Shown here one piece after another: positions 36,051 through 47,100 of a stretch of DNA of 64,000 bases. The stretch's first letter is position 1, and each line of letters begins with the position of its first letter. This DNA comes from Myxococcales bacterium (GTDB taxonomy: Bacteria; Myxococcota; UBA727; GCA-2721815): contig PBLQ01000061.1 of the NCBI GenBank assembly GCA_002721815.1, positions 195,147 through 259,146 of the forward strand, written 5' to 3'. Position numbers and translations under genes: made by a program. A model generated the notes under the pieces. That model saw only the letters and a list, made by a program, of their open reading frames with translations, did no database searches and was not told the DNA's origin.

Positions 36051-39000
36051 ATGAATAGAATGAGTTGTTGTTTTTTGTTTTTGTTAGGTGTGTTGTCGGC
36101 TGATGTGCAAGCAGAAACACTTTCTGTTGATGCGGATGCTTTTACGCAGCTTGATGTTTATAATTCTATCGGGCAGCCAGTTTATAACCCTGCTGATGGT
36201 ACCTTTAGCGGAGATAATTGTAACCAGCTGCAATACACACATTCTTTAGATGCGGCGATATCATTGAATGAAGGCGATACACTTGATGAGATTACCTGCT
36301 CAGTGATCGACGGTGACAACTTAAGCCTTGCAGCCAATTTTACCCTCTATTGGGAATATAAGGGTCTCCAGCTTTTTGATGGGCCGGTTGGCGATGCGGG
36401 TAATAGTAGTCAACTGGGCCAATGGAATTTATATGGTGATGGTTTAAACACGAACCCTTTTAATGGTTACAACTTTTCTGAGAGCAATACTTGGTATCCA
36501 TTTAATGAAACAGATTTTAGTTGGAGTGGCGTGCCCTTTTTTCCTATTGAGATAACCTCGAGCAGCAGTCTTTGGGTGCGTTTTATGGTTGAGCCTCAAA
36601 GTCAAACGGGCTCTTGTGAGCCGGAGTTACAGTTCTTAGGTTGTGATGTCACTTATACCGAGCCGCCACCCGCTGACCCTTGTGAGAGTGTGACTTGTGA
36701 TGTGAATGCCACTTGTGATTCTGATGATGGTGTTTGTCATTGTAACGAGGGCTTTACGGGGGATGGCAGCAGTTGCAGTGATTTGGATGAATGCGCAGAA
36801 GGCGTTGATGATTGCCACGAAACAGCTGTTTGTACCAACCAGCCAGACGGTGAAGGCTTTTTATGTGAATGTGAAGCAGGTTATTGGCTCTTAGATGATG
36901 GTTCTTGCCTGGATTCTGATGAGTGTGCTTTAGGTTGGGATAACTGTGCTCCCAATGCGACTTGTAACAATACGGCGGGCGCTTTTACGTGTACTTGCCC
37001 AGCAGAAACTCTCGATGAAAACGGCGATGGTACAAGCTGCCCTCCTGGGGTGAATGAGGTAGATGACTGTGCAGACAATCCATGTCTTAATGGCGGCGCC
37101 TGCTTTGATGGGGATGGTACTTATACTTGCGAATGCAGTAACGGTTTTGAAGGCCCTAATTGCGAGACGGCATCCACACCCACGTGTCCGGTGGGGGAGG
37201 CGCTCACATCGTCAATTTTTGTCCCAGCCAATGAGTATGATTTTCCTTTTGGGCAGCAATATTGGATCGATACTGGCGTCCAATCTGACGATGGTCATTT
37301 TGGCTACACCACTGGTGGTAGCTGGACGGCTTATAAATGGGTGAACATCCCCGCAGGCGCTCTGTTTGCGGAGCAAGTCTGCTATTTTTATGACCACAAC
37401 ACCGAGATTAGCCCAATAGGATTTGCTGATTTCATTAAAAATAACGATTCTGCTGCGGTCAACTGGGACAAATTCAATCCCGAGTTGTGCCCAGCAGAGG
37501 GAGACTGCGTTGCGTCAGAGGACAAGCTGGTTGGGGACTTTTCGTATTGGTCATTTAATGGCATCACGAATAATGGGCCACATCTGATATCGCCCTCAGA
37601 AACACTCTTTTTAAGTTCAATGGCTTTTCACTGGATGGGGTCAATAGATGGAACACTCGTTAGCAGGCTGCCCGAAGGTTCACTGGGACAGTATCAAGAC
37701 ATCGGCGCCTATGGTTGTGAAATTTTCTTTGCTGAGCCCATATGCCAACCCATTGACGAATGCGCAGATGACCCTTGTCAGAACAACGGAACATGCATTG
37801 ATGGTGTCGGGGAGTATACTTGTAACTGCCTGCCTGGCTATGAAGGCGACATGTGTGAAAATGAGGTTGTGAATCTGGTCAACATTACTTTAGATTTGCC
37901 ACCCTCTGTTTTTGCTGATGGTCTGCCGAATGATTTTGTTGATTATATCGTGACTGAAGAAGGAGGCGTTGAGTTAGGGACCTTACCCGTGGATCCTTCT
38001 TTTACGTTACAGAATACCAACCCTTCAACAACGGACTATTGCTCTGACGAAATCGCCCCACCGCTATTTAACTATACAACAGGTCACATTTTCGCGGTTC
38101 TCGATATTCTGGCGGGGCAGAACGTCACAGATATGAGCTGCTCGGCCTCTTCTGGTGGTAATGACTTTTTGTTAGACGCTGTTTTTTCACGTTATTACGG
38201 GACCAATGCGGCCGACTTCACCTCTGATACCCCCATCTCATTTTCTTTACCGGACAATACGTCATCTGGGCCCTCGACTGTCCCGGAGGCGGACGGTGAG
38301 AGTGCGCTCGTTCTCATGATTAATCTTGCCGGCCCTGATTTTTGCGGTGGTCAGGTAGAGTTTCATGGTTGTTCCGTCACCATTAGCGGTGAAAATAATT
38401 GTGAAAATGGTGGCTCATTGGTGTTTGGTGAAGAGGGAATCGTTTGTGATTGTCCCGATGGTTTCGGCGGGCCGACCTGTGAAAACGGTGTTTTTGTAAT
38501 GGATTTTGAGCCGGAATTATTCGCCCACGAAAACGTCGCATTTAGTAGTGGGTTTGAAGGGCCCTATGAAACAATATATTTCGCGGACAATGGCGAGGGC
38601 TATTGGGCTGACTTAACGACAAATGGCGGTGCCTGTTTTAACACACGCGATGTGGCTGTAGATCTTAGGCCACACCTTATCGCCGGTGACGAGATTCAAG
38701 AAGTCAACTGTGATTTTGACTGGTCTTCTTCAGTGGCAGAACCGACGACACAGGGTAACAGCGGCATCACCTGGTTATGGGCATTGACAGACCCGTCTGC
38801 CGTAAACGATGACTCAGATTCTCAAGAAGTCTTTATTGATATTCTGGGCCATGCGACTGATTATGGAAGCAATCCAGACGACTCGGCCTTGATGATTGAC
38901 GAACCATCTTACGGTTCGTTACCCTTCGTCATTCCGGAAATGGATGACCTCCGTATTGAAGTCCATGCACGATTTAGAAACTCACCGAGCCAAGGCGCTG

Positions 39001-39560
39001 AATGTACGGATGAGTTTGTTTTTAAGGGTTGCACGGTCAAAGTTGCTGGACCAGATCGTCAACTTGTCAGCATTCCTGAAGGTTGGAGTATGATTTCAAC
39101 TTATATTGATATGAGAACCGATACCGGTATGCGTGCTTTTGACGAAGTTATTTCACCAATTCAAGATTCAGTGATCATTGCAAAAAATAACAATGGGTCT
39201 GCATATTTGGTTGAATGGGGTTACAATGGTATCGGCGATTGGCTCAATGGGCAGGGTTATCAAATCAAGTTATATGAGTCTCGCGATTTACTGATTGTTG
39301 GTTCAAAAATACCGATGGTAGATAGGTATGTAGATTTGGTCGCTGGGTGGAATATGATTGGTTACCTTAAGGAAGTCCCTCAAGATGCCATGGAAGTGTT
39401 TGCAGACTTAATCGCAAACAACAATTTAATTATCGCGAAGCATTACAACGGCTCTGCACTCTTACCTGAATGGAATTTCAACGGTGTAGGTAACTTAGAA
39501 CCAGGCTTGGGTTACCAAGTTAAGGTGGAAGAGGCGGCAACGCTTTCTTTTACAGAATAG
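36051..39560 (+). CDS. large secreted EGF-domain protein with paired C-terminal modules
   Basis: 1169 residues with a signal peptide (cleavage near VQAE). Three related beta-rich units of about 160 residues, each ending in a GC-x-V strand ([28 protein letters not shown]), alternate with EGF-like domains ([50 protein letters not shown]). The last 160 residues are a duplicated module, GW(S/N)MI-x(n)-IIAK-x(4-5)-GSA-L-x-E-x-x-x-NG-x-G-x(8)-GYQ(I/V)K, shared with the next gene. No catalytic motif seen. The coding DNA is visibly more AT-rich than its surroundings (about 40-42% GC in sampled 60-base lines near 36.1 kb). Confidence 0.72.
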   Translation: MNRMSCCFLFLLGVLSADVQAETLSVDADAFTQLDVYNSIGQPVYNPADGTFSGDNCNQLQYTHSLDAAISLNEGDTLDEITCSVIDGDNLSLAANFTLYWEYKGLQLFDGPVGDAGNSSQLGQWNLYGDGLNTNPFNGYNFSESNTWYPFNETDFSWSGVPFFPIEITSSSSLWVRFMVEPQSQTGSCEPELQFLGCDVTYTEPPPADPCESVTCDVNATCDSDDGVCHCNEGFTGDGSSCSDLDECAEGVDDCHETAVCTNQPDGEGFLCECEAGYWLLDDGSCLDSDECALGWDNCAPNATCNNTAGAFTCTCPAETLDENGDGTSCPPGVNEVDDCADNPCLNGGACFDGDGTYTCECSNGFEGPNCETASTPTCPVGEALTSSIFVPANEYDFPFGQQYWIDTGVQSDDGHFGYTTGGSWTAYKWVNIPAGALFAEQVCYFYDHNTEISPIGFADFIKNNDSAAVNWDKFNPELCPAEGDCVASEDKLVGDFSYWSFNGITNNGPHLISPSETLFLSSMAFHWMGSIDGTLVSRLPEGSLGQYQDIGAYGCEIFFAEPICQPIDECADDPCQNNGTCIDGVGEYTCNCLPGYEGDMCENEVVNLVNITLDLPPSVFADGLPNDFVDYIVTEEGGVELGTLPVDPSFTLQNTNPSTTDYCSDEIAPPLFNYTTGHIFAVLDILAGQNVTDMSCSASSGGNDFLLDAVFSRYYGTNAADFTSDTPISFSLPDNTSSGPSTVPEADGESALVLMINLAGPDFCGGQVEFHGCSVTISGENNCENGGSLVFGEEGIVCDCPDGFGGPTCENGVFVMDFEPELFAHENVAFSSGFEGPYETIYFADNGEGYWADLTTNGGACFNTRDVAVDLRPHLIAGDEIQEVNCDFDWSSSVAEPTTQGNSGITWLWALTDPSAVNDDSDSQEVFIDILGHATDYGSNPDDSALMIDEPSYGSLPFVIPEMDDLRIEVHARFRNSPSQGAECTDEFVFKGCTVKVAGPDRQLVSIPEGWSMISTYIDMRTDTGMRAFDEVISPIQDSVIIAKNNNGSAYLVEWGYNGIGDWLNGQGYQIKLYESRDLLIVGSKIPMVDRYVDLVAGWNMIGYLKEVPQDAMEVFADLIANNNLIIAKHYNGSALLPEWNFNGVGNLEPGLGYQVKVEEAATLSFTE

Positions 39561-39581
39561 TTTACTAAAGGGATGATGACA

Positions 39582-40952
39582 ATGTTGAATAAATGTTTTT
39601 TGCCTCTGTTATTTATTTTTACAACCCTATTTGCCAATACGGGGCAAGCAGACTCATGGACCACCATGTATCCCTCAGACTTTATTCATATTCCTATGCC
39701 ACCGGTGGTTGCTCCGGTGACTTGGAACGCGGTAGGGATGGGCGAGGGCTCCTTTACCAGTGATGTACTCGATGGCACTCAGGGGACACAACATCTCATA
39801 GGAGCGATGCCTTTTCCTGCTGATATGGCGACCACTGGGGAGGGCATTCCCGTATCCGTTAATTGTGTCTTTCACGATGCGCTCAACAAACCAACTCAAA
39901 CTGGACTGACGCCAGAAGAAGCTGCTGCAAATGCCGCACAAGAATATTGGAAGATTGATGCCGGTGAATATGGACTGATGGGTTCATATACTTTTGATAT
40001 CGAAAGTCCGACCGACCTCTCTACGCTATCTCAAATAGCACCGCTGTATAAGACCTGTGGCCCTTGGCAAATGATGAACGGTAACTGTAACGGCCCTACA
40101 ACCAACGCGCCTGAGAACCAAACCAGTTTCGATTGGAACGCTTACTTACCCACGGGGAATATCCAAGCCTTTGGTACTTACTATTTACAAATCCCTGTTA
40201 GGCCAATTTGCAACCCTGGCGACGACTGTCTTGGCGGCCTTACTTTTGAAATGTGTCGCATCAGATGGGGCAAGAATGCTGAGATCAGCAATGTGTGCCC
40301 CAGCGACCCATGTGATGAAAACGCAAGTTGTTTGTACGACGGCCAAACGGTTTATTGTGAATGTGACGAAGGTTACGAGGGAGATGGGTTTACTTGTGTT
40401 GATCCGCTCGTGCCTCTTGAACAAACCTGTAGTCTGAGTAGCGGCTGGAACATGGTTTCGCTGTATATGGACCCGGAAGACCCAGATCTTGAAGAGGTCC
40501 TACTCGGTCTCGACGGCGTGAGTACCACTGACGATATCGGTAACATTATCATCATTGTCAAAAATTACCTGGGCCAGGCGCTACTTCCACAGTGGGGTTT
40601 TAATGGGATTGGCGATTGGTTGATTGGCCAGGGGTACCAGATTAAAACCTCGGCGGCAGTGGACCTCACAGTGAGCGGTACCTATTTAACGCCCGAGGAC
40701 AATCCCATCGATTTGGTACAGGGTTGGAATATGATTGGGTATCTTCGTGTAGAGCCTGCAGACATGATAGCGGTTTTTCAAGAAATCACCGACGATGAAA
40801 ATCTTATTATTGCCAAGGACAACCTGGGCTCTGCATATTTACCAGAGTACGGTTTTAATGGCATTGGAGACATGGCGCCATGTCAAGGCTATCAAGTAAA
40901 GGTCCACGAACCAGACGTGTTGCACTTTAATGCAAACAGCGACCCCTATTAA
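39582..40952 (+). CDS. secreted EGF-domain protein with same C-terminal double module
   Basis: 456 residues from the ATG at 39582, chosen over two closer ATGs because aaaggg lies 9 nt upstream. A signal peptide (MLNKCFLPLLFIFTTLFAN) precedes one beta-rich unit ending FEMCRIRWG, then a single EGF-like domain (SDPCDENASCLYDGQTVYC), then two copies of the module found at the end of the upstream protein ([55 protein letters not shown]). It looks like a shortened paralogue of the upstream gene, starting 21 nt after it; the pair is probably one operon. Confidence 0.7.
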   Translation: MLNKCFLPLLFIFTTLFANTGQADSWTTMYPSDFIHIPMPPVVAPVTWNAVGMGEGSFTSDVLDGTQGTQHLIGAMPFPADMATTGEGIPVSVNCVFHDALNKPTQTGLTPEEAAANAAQEYWKIDAGEYGLMGSYTFDIESPTDLSTLSQIAPLYKTCGPWQMMNGNCNGPTTNAPENQTSFDWNAYLPTGNIQAFGTYYLQIPVRPICNPGDDCLGGLTFEMCRIRWGKNAEISNVCPSDPCDENASCLYDGQTVYCECDEGYEGDGFTCVDPLVPLEQTCSLSSGWNMVSLYMDPEDPDLEEVLLGLDGVSTTDDIGNIIIIVKNYLGQALLPQWGFNGIGDWLIGQGYQIKTSAAVDLTVSGTYLTPEDNPIDLVQGWNMIGYLRVEPADMIAVFQEITDDENLIIAKDNLGSAYLPEYGFNGIGDMAPCQGYQVKVHEPDVLHFNANSDPY

Positions 40953-41503
40953 GAAGCGCCGCCAATTTGGAGCGGTTCAGCACAGTCTGGTTTTACCACG
41001 CTGCCATCTTTTAGGTTGATGAATTTGTAATTGACTTGGCCCGTCCCACTCACGCCTGTTTTTGAAACGGTGGCATTGTAGGTATAGGTGAATTGGGCTT
41101 GGCCCTTGGTTTCGTTGTCAATGGGCATATCCACGTGCATTTCTCGCTGGCCCGTTAACTGACACCCTTGAGCTGTGCTGGCAACCTTGAGTTGGTTCAA
41201 CACTTTGGTGACACCACTGGAGTCGGGCTGGATTTGTTTCACCCCTTTTTGTCCATCGGGTGTGGCGATGACTTCGAACACATGGACACTGTCGCTTTGC
41301 GCTTGTCCGCCCCCTTGCTGACAACCTTGTCCGGCAGGTGCGGTACTGCTGATGTTCAATGTAATTTGCTGCCCTATCTCACAGAGCATCGACGCAGGTG
41401 CTGTGTTGGTGGGGGCTTCTTGAGTGGGAGTCACTTGCGGCGCCGGTGCATTGCAGGCGGTGAGAACGAATAAGAGAAATGCGGGGCATAAATAGCGATT
41501 CAT
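40949..41503 (-). CDS. hypothetical lipoprotein
   Basis: 184 residues from the ATG at 41503, which has aagga upstream and is followed directly by a signal peptide with lipobox LTAC (Cys16); an open frame runs up to 41656 but adds a second hydrophobic stretch without a ribosome site. The mature part has a Pro/Thr/Ala linker, then a soluble domain with Cys pairs (GQGCQQGG, AQGCQLTGQ, KPDCAEP) and a late beta-rich segment (GQAQFTYTYNATVSKTGVSG). No family recognised. Its stop interlocks with the opposing EGF gene (4-bp overlap). Confidence 0.62.
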   Translation of the reverse strand: MNRYLCPAFLLFVLTACNAPAPQVTPTQEAPTNTAPASMLCEIGQQITLNISSTAPAGQGCQQGGGQAQSDSVHVFEVIATPDGQKGVKQIQPDSSGVTKVLNQLKVASTAQGCQLTGQREMHVDMPIDNETKGQAQFTYTYNATVSKTGVSGTGQVNYKFINLKDGSVVKPDCAEPLQIGGAS

Positions 41504-41665
41504 GAAAGGTGTTCCTTCTGCTGAGCAATTGCGCTGAATGATTAAACCATAGCGAGATTGGTGGCGTTTAGCTAATGAAATGGGCCAAAAAACCAGAACG
41601 AAAAAAGCTAGAAAAAACAGACTCTTAAGGGCTTTCAGGCCGCTGCAATGCACCATGACGCCCGG

Positions 41666-43171
41666 CTATGGGCGGCGACGGCGTTGGTAACGCGTATCAA
41701 CATGAACATTCAAAATACGTTGGGCTTCGGCCCGAACAGCTGGGTGATTCTTGAAGGTCCAGAGTCGTGAACGCGCTTGTCGAGCGGTGGCTTTGATATC
41801 GATCATGGGGGCCACAGAACGAGTATCGCCCCCTTGCATTGCCAACTCAAGCGGAGGCATCCGCCAGGGTTCATGAACGAACGCCAAAGGTACCTCTTGG
41901 AGGCTGGGTACCCATTTTCGTATAAAGAGACCGTCGGGGTCGTGATCAAGACCCTGTTTGACAGGATTATAAATACGAAGCGTGTTAATACCTGTCACAC
42001 CAGCCTGCATTTGAAACTGACAAAAATGGATACCCGGCTCAAAATCGAGGAAACAGCGGGCCAAATGATTCACGCCGTCTTTCCATGAATGCCCCATGTG
42101 ATGGGTCAAAAAACTAACCAACATGGCGCGCATCCTGAAGTTCAGATAGCCCGTTTCTCGTACGCACCGCATGCACGCATCGATGAAGGGAATCCCCGTG
42201 TCTCCATTCATCCATCGAAGTAAATTGTCGCCGTTCGTTACCACTGTCATATCATCGAAGCCACGGTTCATATTTTCTGTTTCTATCCGATGCTCAGATT
42301 CAAACTTTTGGATAAAATGACAGTGCCAGCGCAATCGACTGCCAAAAGCGCGGTGGGCCATGGTTTTGCTCTCGCACGCTTCGAGGGCTTGGAAAACTTG
42401 GCGCATACTCAGTTGTCCCCAGGCCAAATAGGGGGACAACCGACTGCAGCTTTGCCGACTTTCTTCGGGTTTACTGATGTGCTTTTGGTAATTCTCGATT
42501 CGCCCGTCTTTGATAAAAGAGGTGAGCAGTTGCTGGGCTTGCTCTTCACCGCCCATCTGAAAAGGGCCTTTCCCCAAAACGTCATGTTCATGAGTGGGTT
42601 TTGGTGGGGCAGTCATCTTCCAAGGGCTCGGCCATTCGGGGATACAGGGGAGTAAACCGGCTTTGAGCCAAGGGTTAAAATCGACCTTGATAGGCGGTTT
42701 TCGCATATTTGCGTGCCACCGGTAGCTCCAACGTTTTCTGTTTTGAAGCCCGCGGATAACACCCAGTTGAGGGGTTTCGTTCCAAACAACATCGTTTCGT
42801 GCACACCAGTTTTTCACATTCAGATCACGCTCGTAAGTATATCTGAGACCGGTTTCCTCATGGCTAAAAAGAAATTGGAGTTGATGTTGTGAGTGTAGCC
42901 ATTTGAACACGTCGGCTGCAGATGCCTGCAGCGGATGAATCTTCAATGAAAGTCCTTGCGACACCAATCTTTGATTCAGTCCTTGAATGGCTTGCCATTG
43001 AAAACACAGATGGCGGGAGCTGGTTGTGGGATGCGCGAGCATTTCTGGTTCGAACAAATATACCAATAGAAGTTCATCACCGTTTTGAACGCATTGCGTG
43101 ATGGCGTTCATGAGGGGGGCGTGGTCAGTCGTTCTTAAATCGCGCTTAAACCAAACGACGCTTAAGGGCAC
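41666..43171 (-). CDS. cryptochrome/DNA photolyase family protein
   Basis: 501-residue flavoprotein. The N-terminal photolyase alpha/beta domain starts at a GTG, LSVVWFKRDLRTTDHAPL, with gggagg upstream; a frame to 43273 would overlap the upstream gene. The C-terminal FAD-binding half has IPFIDACMR, GYLNFRMRAML, FLDFEPGIHF, INTLRIYNPVKQ and LDHDPDGLFIRKWVP, typical of photolyases/cryptochromes. CPD photolyase, 6-4 photolyase or signalling cryptochrome cannot be separated by eye. It begins 1 nt after the stop of a flavin-reductase-like gene (coupled translation), and a divergent DUF2256 gene lies just beyond. Confidence 0.88.
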   Translation of the reverse strand: MPLSVVWFKRDLRTTDHAPLMNAITQCVQNGDELLLVYLFEPEMLAHPTTSSRHLCFQWQAIQGLNQRLVSQGLSLKIHPLQASAADVFKWLHSQHQLQFLFSHEETGLRYTYERDLNVKNWCARNDVVWNETPQLGVIRGLQNRKRWSYRWHANMRKPPIKVDFNPWLKAGLLPCIPEWPSPWKMTAPPKPTHEHDVLGKGPFQMGGEEQAQQLLTSFIKDGRIENYQKHISKPEESRQSCSRLSPYLAWGQLSMRQVFQALEACESKTMAHRAFGSRLRWHCHFIQKFESEHRIETENMNRGFDDMTVVTNGDNLLRWMNGDTGIPFIDACMRCVRETGYLNFRMRAMLVSFLTHHMGHSWKDGVNHLARCFLDFEPGIHFCQFQMQAGVTGINTLRIYNPVKQGLDHDPDGLFIRKWVPSLQEVPLAFVHEPWRMPPLELAMQGGDTRSVAPMIDIKATARQARSRLWTFKNHPAVRAEAQRILNVHVDTRYQRRRRP

Positions 43172-43172
43172 G

Positions 43173-43859
43173 TTAATCCTCCCAGCCCTTGAGGCGATCG
43201 GTGATAACCTGCACGGGCTGATCCACTTTGGCATAAGACAGGCGACCCAGCGAAGTGGTTTGATGGTAGCCATCTAGACCGGAGATGGTGAGACTCTCCG
43301 CTTGGTCGATCGCAATATAGCCATCGGAGGCGCATGCATCGGTGGGCAGCTCCACCCATTGTAGGGCACACACCATGAAGCGGCAGCCATTGGGCAAGGG
43401 AATGTCCTCCGAAAGCTGCAGGCCCATTCGAATGTTTGCTTCCGCCACTGCGGGGGCTTGCCAATCGATGCCAGGAGGCAGCCAAGGAGTGAGCCCAACC
43501 GCGTCAAACTCTGAAACCTCTTTCGGGTAACGGGCACTGCATTGATGGGCTTTTAAGAAAATCGCCTCATTGACATGGCTGTAGGTGCATTGCCCCGTGG
43601 AGATCAGGTTTTTGTAGGTGTGGGCATTGTTGGCGCCAGGTGGCCGTAACACCATGCCCAACAGGGCAGGCGAGGAGCCTAAATGGACCACGGAGCTCAC
43701 CATGCTCAAATTGGAAAGCCCGTGTTTGTCGGAGGTGCCCACGAGATTGGCACTTTTAAACCCACTTAAAGAATTCATGGTGCGGGCCCGCTCGCGCTCT
43801 GGCCATTGTTCCCAATCGGTTGAGATCCAAAAACTTCGTTTATTCTTGTTTTCATTCAT
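43173..43859 (-). CDS. flavin reductase-like (FMN-binding split barrel) protein
   Basis: 228 residues with the flavin reductase-like fold: [39 protein letters not shown] and the C-terminal LGRLSYAKV. Such proteins bind FMN or FAD and either reduce it with NAD(P)H or only carry it. Tight coupling with the photolyase gene (stop and start 1 nt apart) suggests it supplies or reduces flavin for that enzyme; this is inference. Ribosome site aggag precedes the ATG. Divergent from the DUF2256 gene across about 110 bp. Confidence 0.8.
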   Translation of the reverse strand: MNENKNKRSFWISTDWEQWPERERARTMNSLSGFKSANLVGTSDKHGLSNLSMVSSVVHLGSSPALLGMVLRPPGANNAHTYKNLISTGQCTYSHVNEAIFLKAHQCSARYPKEVSEFDAVGLTPWLPPGIDWQAPAVAEANIRMGLQLSEDIPLPNGCRFMVCALQWVELPTDACASDGYIAIDQAESLTISGLDGYHQTTSLGRLSYAKVDQPVQVITDRLKGWED

Positions 43860-43968
43860 CCTTTATCTCCTAGAGTTTAGAACCACGGAGTCGCAACATT
43901 TATTGCGAAAAAGGCGAACCCGGAATAATCGGACCAATAGGCCTGTTACGCCCGCAGGAGAGATGTGC

Positions 43969-44121
43969 ATGGCCAAAAAGATACGACCTCAAAAAGTCTG
44001 TAAGGTTTGTCTGAGACCTTTCGAATGGCGTAAGAAATGGGCCAAAGATTGGCAAAATGTCCTGTATTGTTCGAAAGCATGCCGTGAGGGCCGATACAAG
44101 CCCAAATCGTCAGGTTGTTAA
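43969..44121 (+). CDS. DUF2256 small zinc-ribbon-like protein
   Basis: 50-residue protein with the DUF2256 pattern: [20 protein letters not shown], then [11 protein letters not shown], i.e. CxxC plus CxxxC likely binding one zinc. The ATG at 43969 is chosen because aggag is 8 nt upstream; an ATG two codons earlier is too close. DUF2256 genes are frequently found beside photolyase/cryptochrome genes from general knowledge, matching the divergent photolyase-flavin reductase pair here. Function unknown; a nucleic-acid-binding or photolyase accessory role is inference. Confidence 0.85.
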   Translation: MAKKIRPQKVCKVCLRPFEWRKKWAKDWQNVLYCSKACREGRYKPKSSGC

Positions 44122-44170
44122 CCATATGCAGCATTCATGATAGGGTGAGAGGCCTTACCGGGAGTGCATC

Positions 44171-47100
44171 ATGGTTTCTCGTCTCATTTTCTTATTTTTT
44201 GTGTCCTTCACTTTACCGGCCTTCGCTACAGATGCAGGGCCTCTTACACCGCCGGCCCCTACCCAAAGCATCACCTATCAGATGTTGGCTGGTTCTGACA
44301 TTGCACTGAGCGATGATGGCAACGAAGTCATATTTGGCACGGACAATCGTGAAATCGTATTCGGGAATACATCGGGAGAACCGAACCTGCCGGCAGTTTG
44401 GGTGACCCTGGTCTTGCCCCCCAATGCTGATCTCTCAACTGTTGCACCGCGTCTTTCCAACGCGGAAGCCGAACGAATTTCTGCGAGTTATCCAGTGGGT
44501 CCCGTGCCCCTGCAAAGGACAACCGTGGCCATCGAAGCCGATGGTGGCACAATGTTTGTGGAAGAAACACTGGTTCCAGATGGGGTGGATGAAGTGACCG
44601 GCCAAAACACAGCGATTTACAGCGCCGATGCTTATTGGCCCGCAAACTGGTTGAGTGAATACGAAACATTGATGGAAGGTTATTTTCCTGTGGTGCGGGT
44701 CTTGGTGAGTTTAGCGAAGTTCAATCCCAATCCTCCAGGTGCCAACAATGGTAATCCCAGCATTGAAATGCTCAGGTTTGCTATTTTGCATGTGGATTTT
44801 GAATTGCTCGAAGGCAGTGATGAGGCGTCTGATGGAGGCGTTGAGATAGAGCCGCCCACCGAATGGTTGGTTTACAATGTAGACAACGGTCAAGGTTTAC
44901 CAGCGCCATCCACGGATGGCCTACCAGGGTATCTCATTGTGACCTCATCCGATATTTACAGCGATGCTTCTCCTGAAGCCACCCTGACGAAAAACGCCAT
45001 CGATAACTTTAAAGCCCATAAAGAAGCACGTGGGCTTAACGTGGTGATTCAGACCGAAGAAGCATGGTTGACGGTTCCAGGTCGGGGCGGGCAAGAGGCG
45101 GCCGACGATTTGCGCAACTGGTTGTCTGCCAATTATCAAACTGAAAATTGGAAATATGTTCTGATTATTGGCAATCCCGTGGGCGATAGCTTTATGCCCA
45201 TGAAGCAGGTCTGGCCATCGGAAACAGGGCACCAATGGTGGGCTGAGTTACCACAGTTTTCAGGTTTTTACATGCACACCGATTATTATTTTGCTGAACT
45301 TTCTGGCAATTGGGATATGGATGGCGATGGCAAAGCGGGTGAGTTTGGGCATTACAGTACACCCGTAGAACCTTACACCAAAACAGGAGATTTTGGCACA
45401 TCACCCGAAGGGGAGCACGGCATCGATCGCGATCATGAAGTGATTGTGGGCCGCATTCCATTTTATCCCGGTGTGAGTACCGCACACGACGACTTGGTTG
45501 GCATTCTCAATAAAACCATAGACTATCAATCCGCTTTGGGTACGGAGATTGATTGGCGTAAACAAGTCCTATTAATGACGGAGCACCCAAATCAGCATTT
45601 CTTTGGCGAGCAAATTAGAAACCAGGTTTTGAGTCAGGCCAATGACGTAGACAGTTACCGGGTCTACAATGCCGATTGTTTAACACCGACCGACACCTGC
45701 AGCCCAGCGATTACTGAACCCAATTATCAGTTGGATACTGAATGCAATTACGATACGGCCACCTCAAGATGGGCCCAAGAAACGCCGGGTGTGGTCAGTT
45801 GGTTTGCGCATGGTGGGCCCACTGGCGCCATCGGGATTTTCAACATCAACAATATTCCAAGCCTTGACGAAGACAATGGTAACGTGGTGAGGGAGATTAA
45901 TGACACACCCGCTTTTACTTTTCAGGCGTCATGCCTAACGGCGAGACCCACCCACAGCAACAATCTCGCTTATGAGCTGCTTAAAAAAGGAGGGATTGCG
46001 ACAATAGGAGCCACTCATGTTGCATACGGGCCTTATACTGAGGTGCCGATGGCTAATTCTGGATCACTCATCGGCATGGCTTACGAATACATCAAGAGTC
46101 TCGTTGTTGAACGCATGCCGGCGGGCGATGCGCTATACGATGTAAAAAAACGGATTCCCATACAAAATCACTTTTGGCATTATTGGGTGAACATGACGCT
46201 CTTTAATCTTTACGGTGATCCAGAGGTTGGGCTTTATGACCACCAAATCCAATATGTTTTCGAATTGGAGCCTTTGGCCAATCAGCAATTAGAAGTGGGA
46301 ACGACCTTTTCGCTAGCACTAGAGGTCACCACACAAGCACCTTCTTATGACGTGGCATTCTCAGAAATGCCCGATTGGCTTAGTTTTGACAGTCAAACGC
46401 TGGTTTTGTCCGGCACACCGACCGAAGACGATATTGGCCAACATCCTGTTTCAGTTTTAGTCGGTACGGGCGCAGATTCGGTGCATCAAAGCTTTGTGTT
46501 GTCTGTTGAAAGGACCAACCAGCCTCCCAGATACGAAGGTGAACTTGAAATTTATATACCCGTAACGGATGTGCCCCATCGTTTGAGTTTACCCGTTGTG
46601 GATCCAGATCGCGACCGAATCCATATCAATTACCAATACCGCCAACCGCCAGATTGGATTGATCTAGAAGTTGTAAGGCATGACAATTCGGGTGTCTCGG
46701 AAATTGCAGAAATGGAAGCGTCTCGGGAGCAATTTGAAATGGTTTTCTACACCATGGAAGAGGTTGTTGGCTCCCACGAGGTCATGCTTTCCGTGAGCGA
46801 TGGGAAAATTGAAGTTGAGTTTATATTATTGGTCCATGTTTGTGGGCTGCACAGTGACAATGATGTTTGCGGCGGTTTTGTTGATGCTTGCCTTAATGCA
46901 CCTTGTCTCAATGGCGGCACCTGTGTGTCTGAAGTGGTGGAAGGTTATGCATGTGTTTGCGTGGCAGGCTTTGAAGGCCAAAATTGTGAAACGGCCATTG
47001 AGACTGTCGATGCGGGCATGGCAATGACGGATGCGGGCATGGCAATGAAGGATGCGGGCATGGCAATGATGGATGCGGGAACCCAAGTTTTTGTTGATGC

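Noticed and set aside
34470..41503. Idea that the surface-protein tract is an integrated element
   Set aside because: No integrase, transposase, att-like direct repeats or tRNA boundary is visible; only composition and content differ, so I report it as a composition anomaly only.
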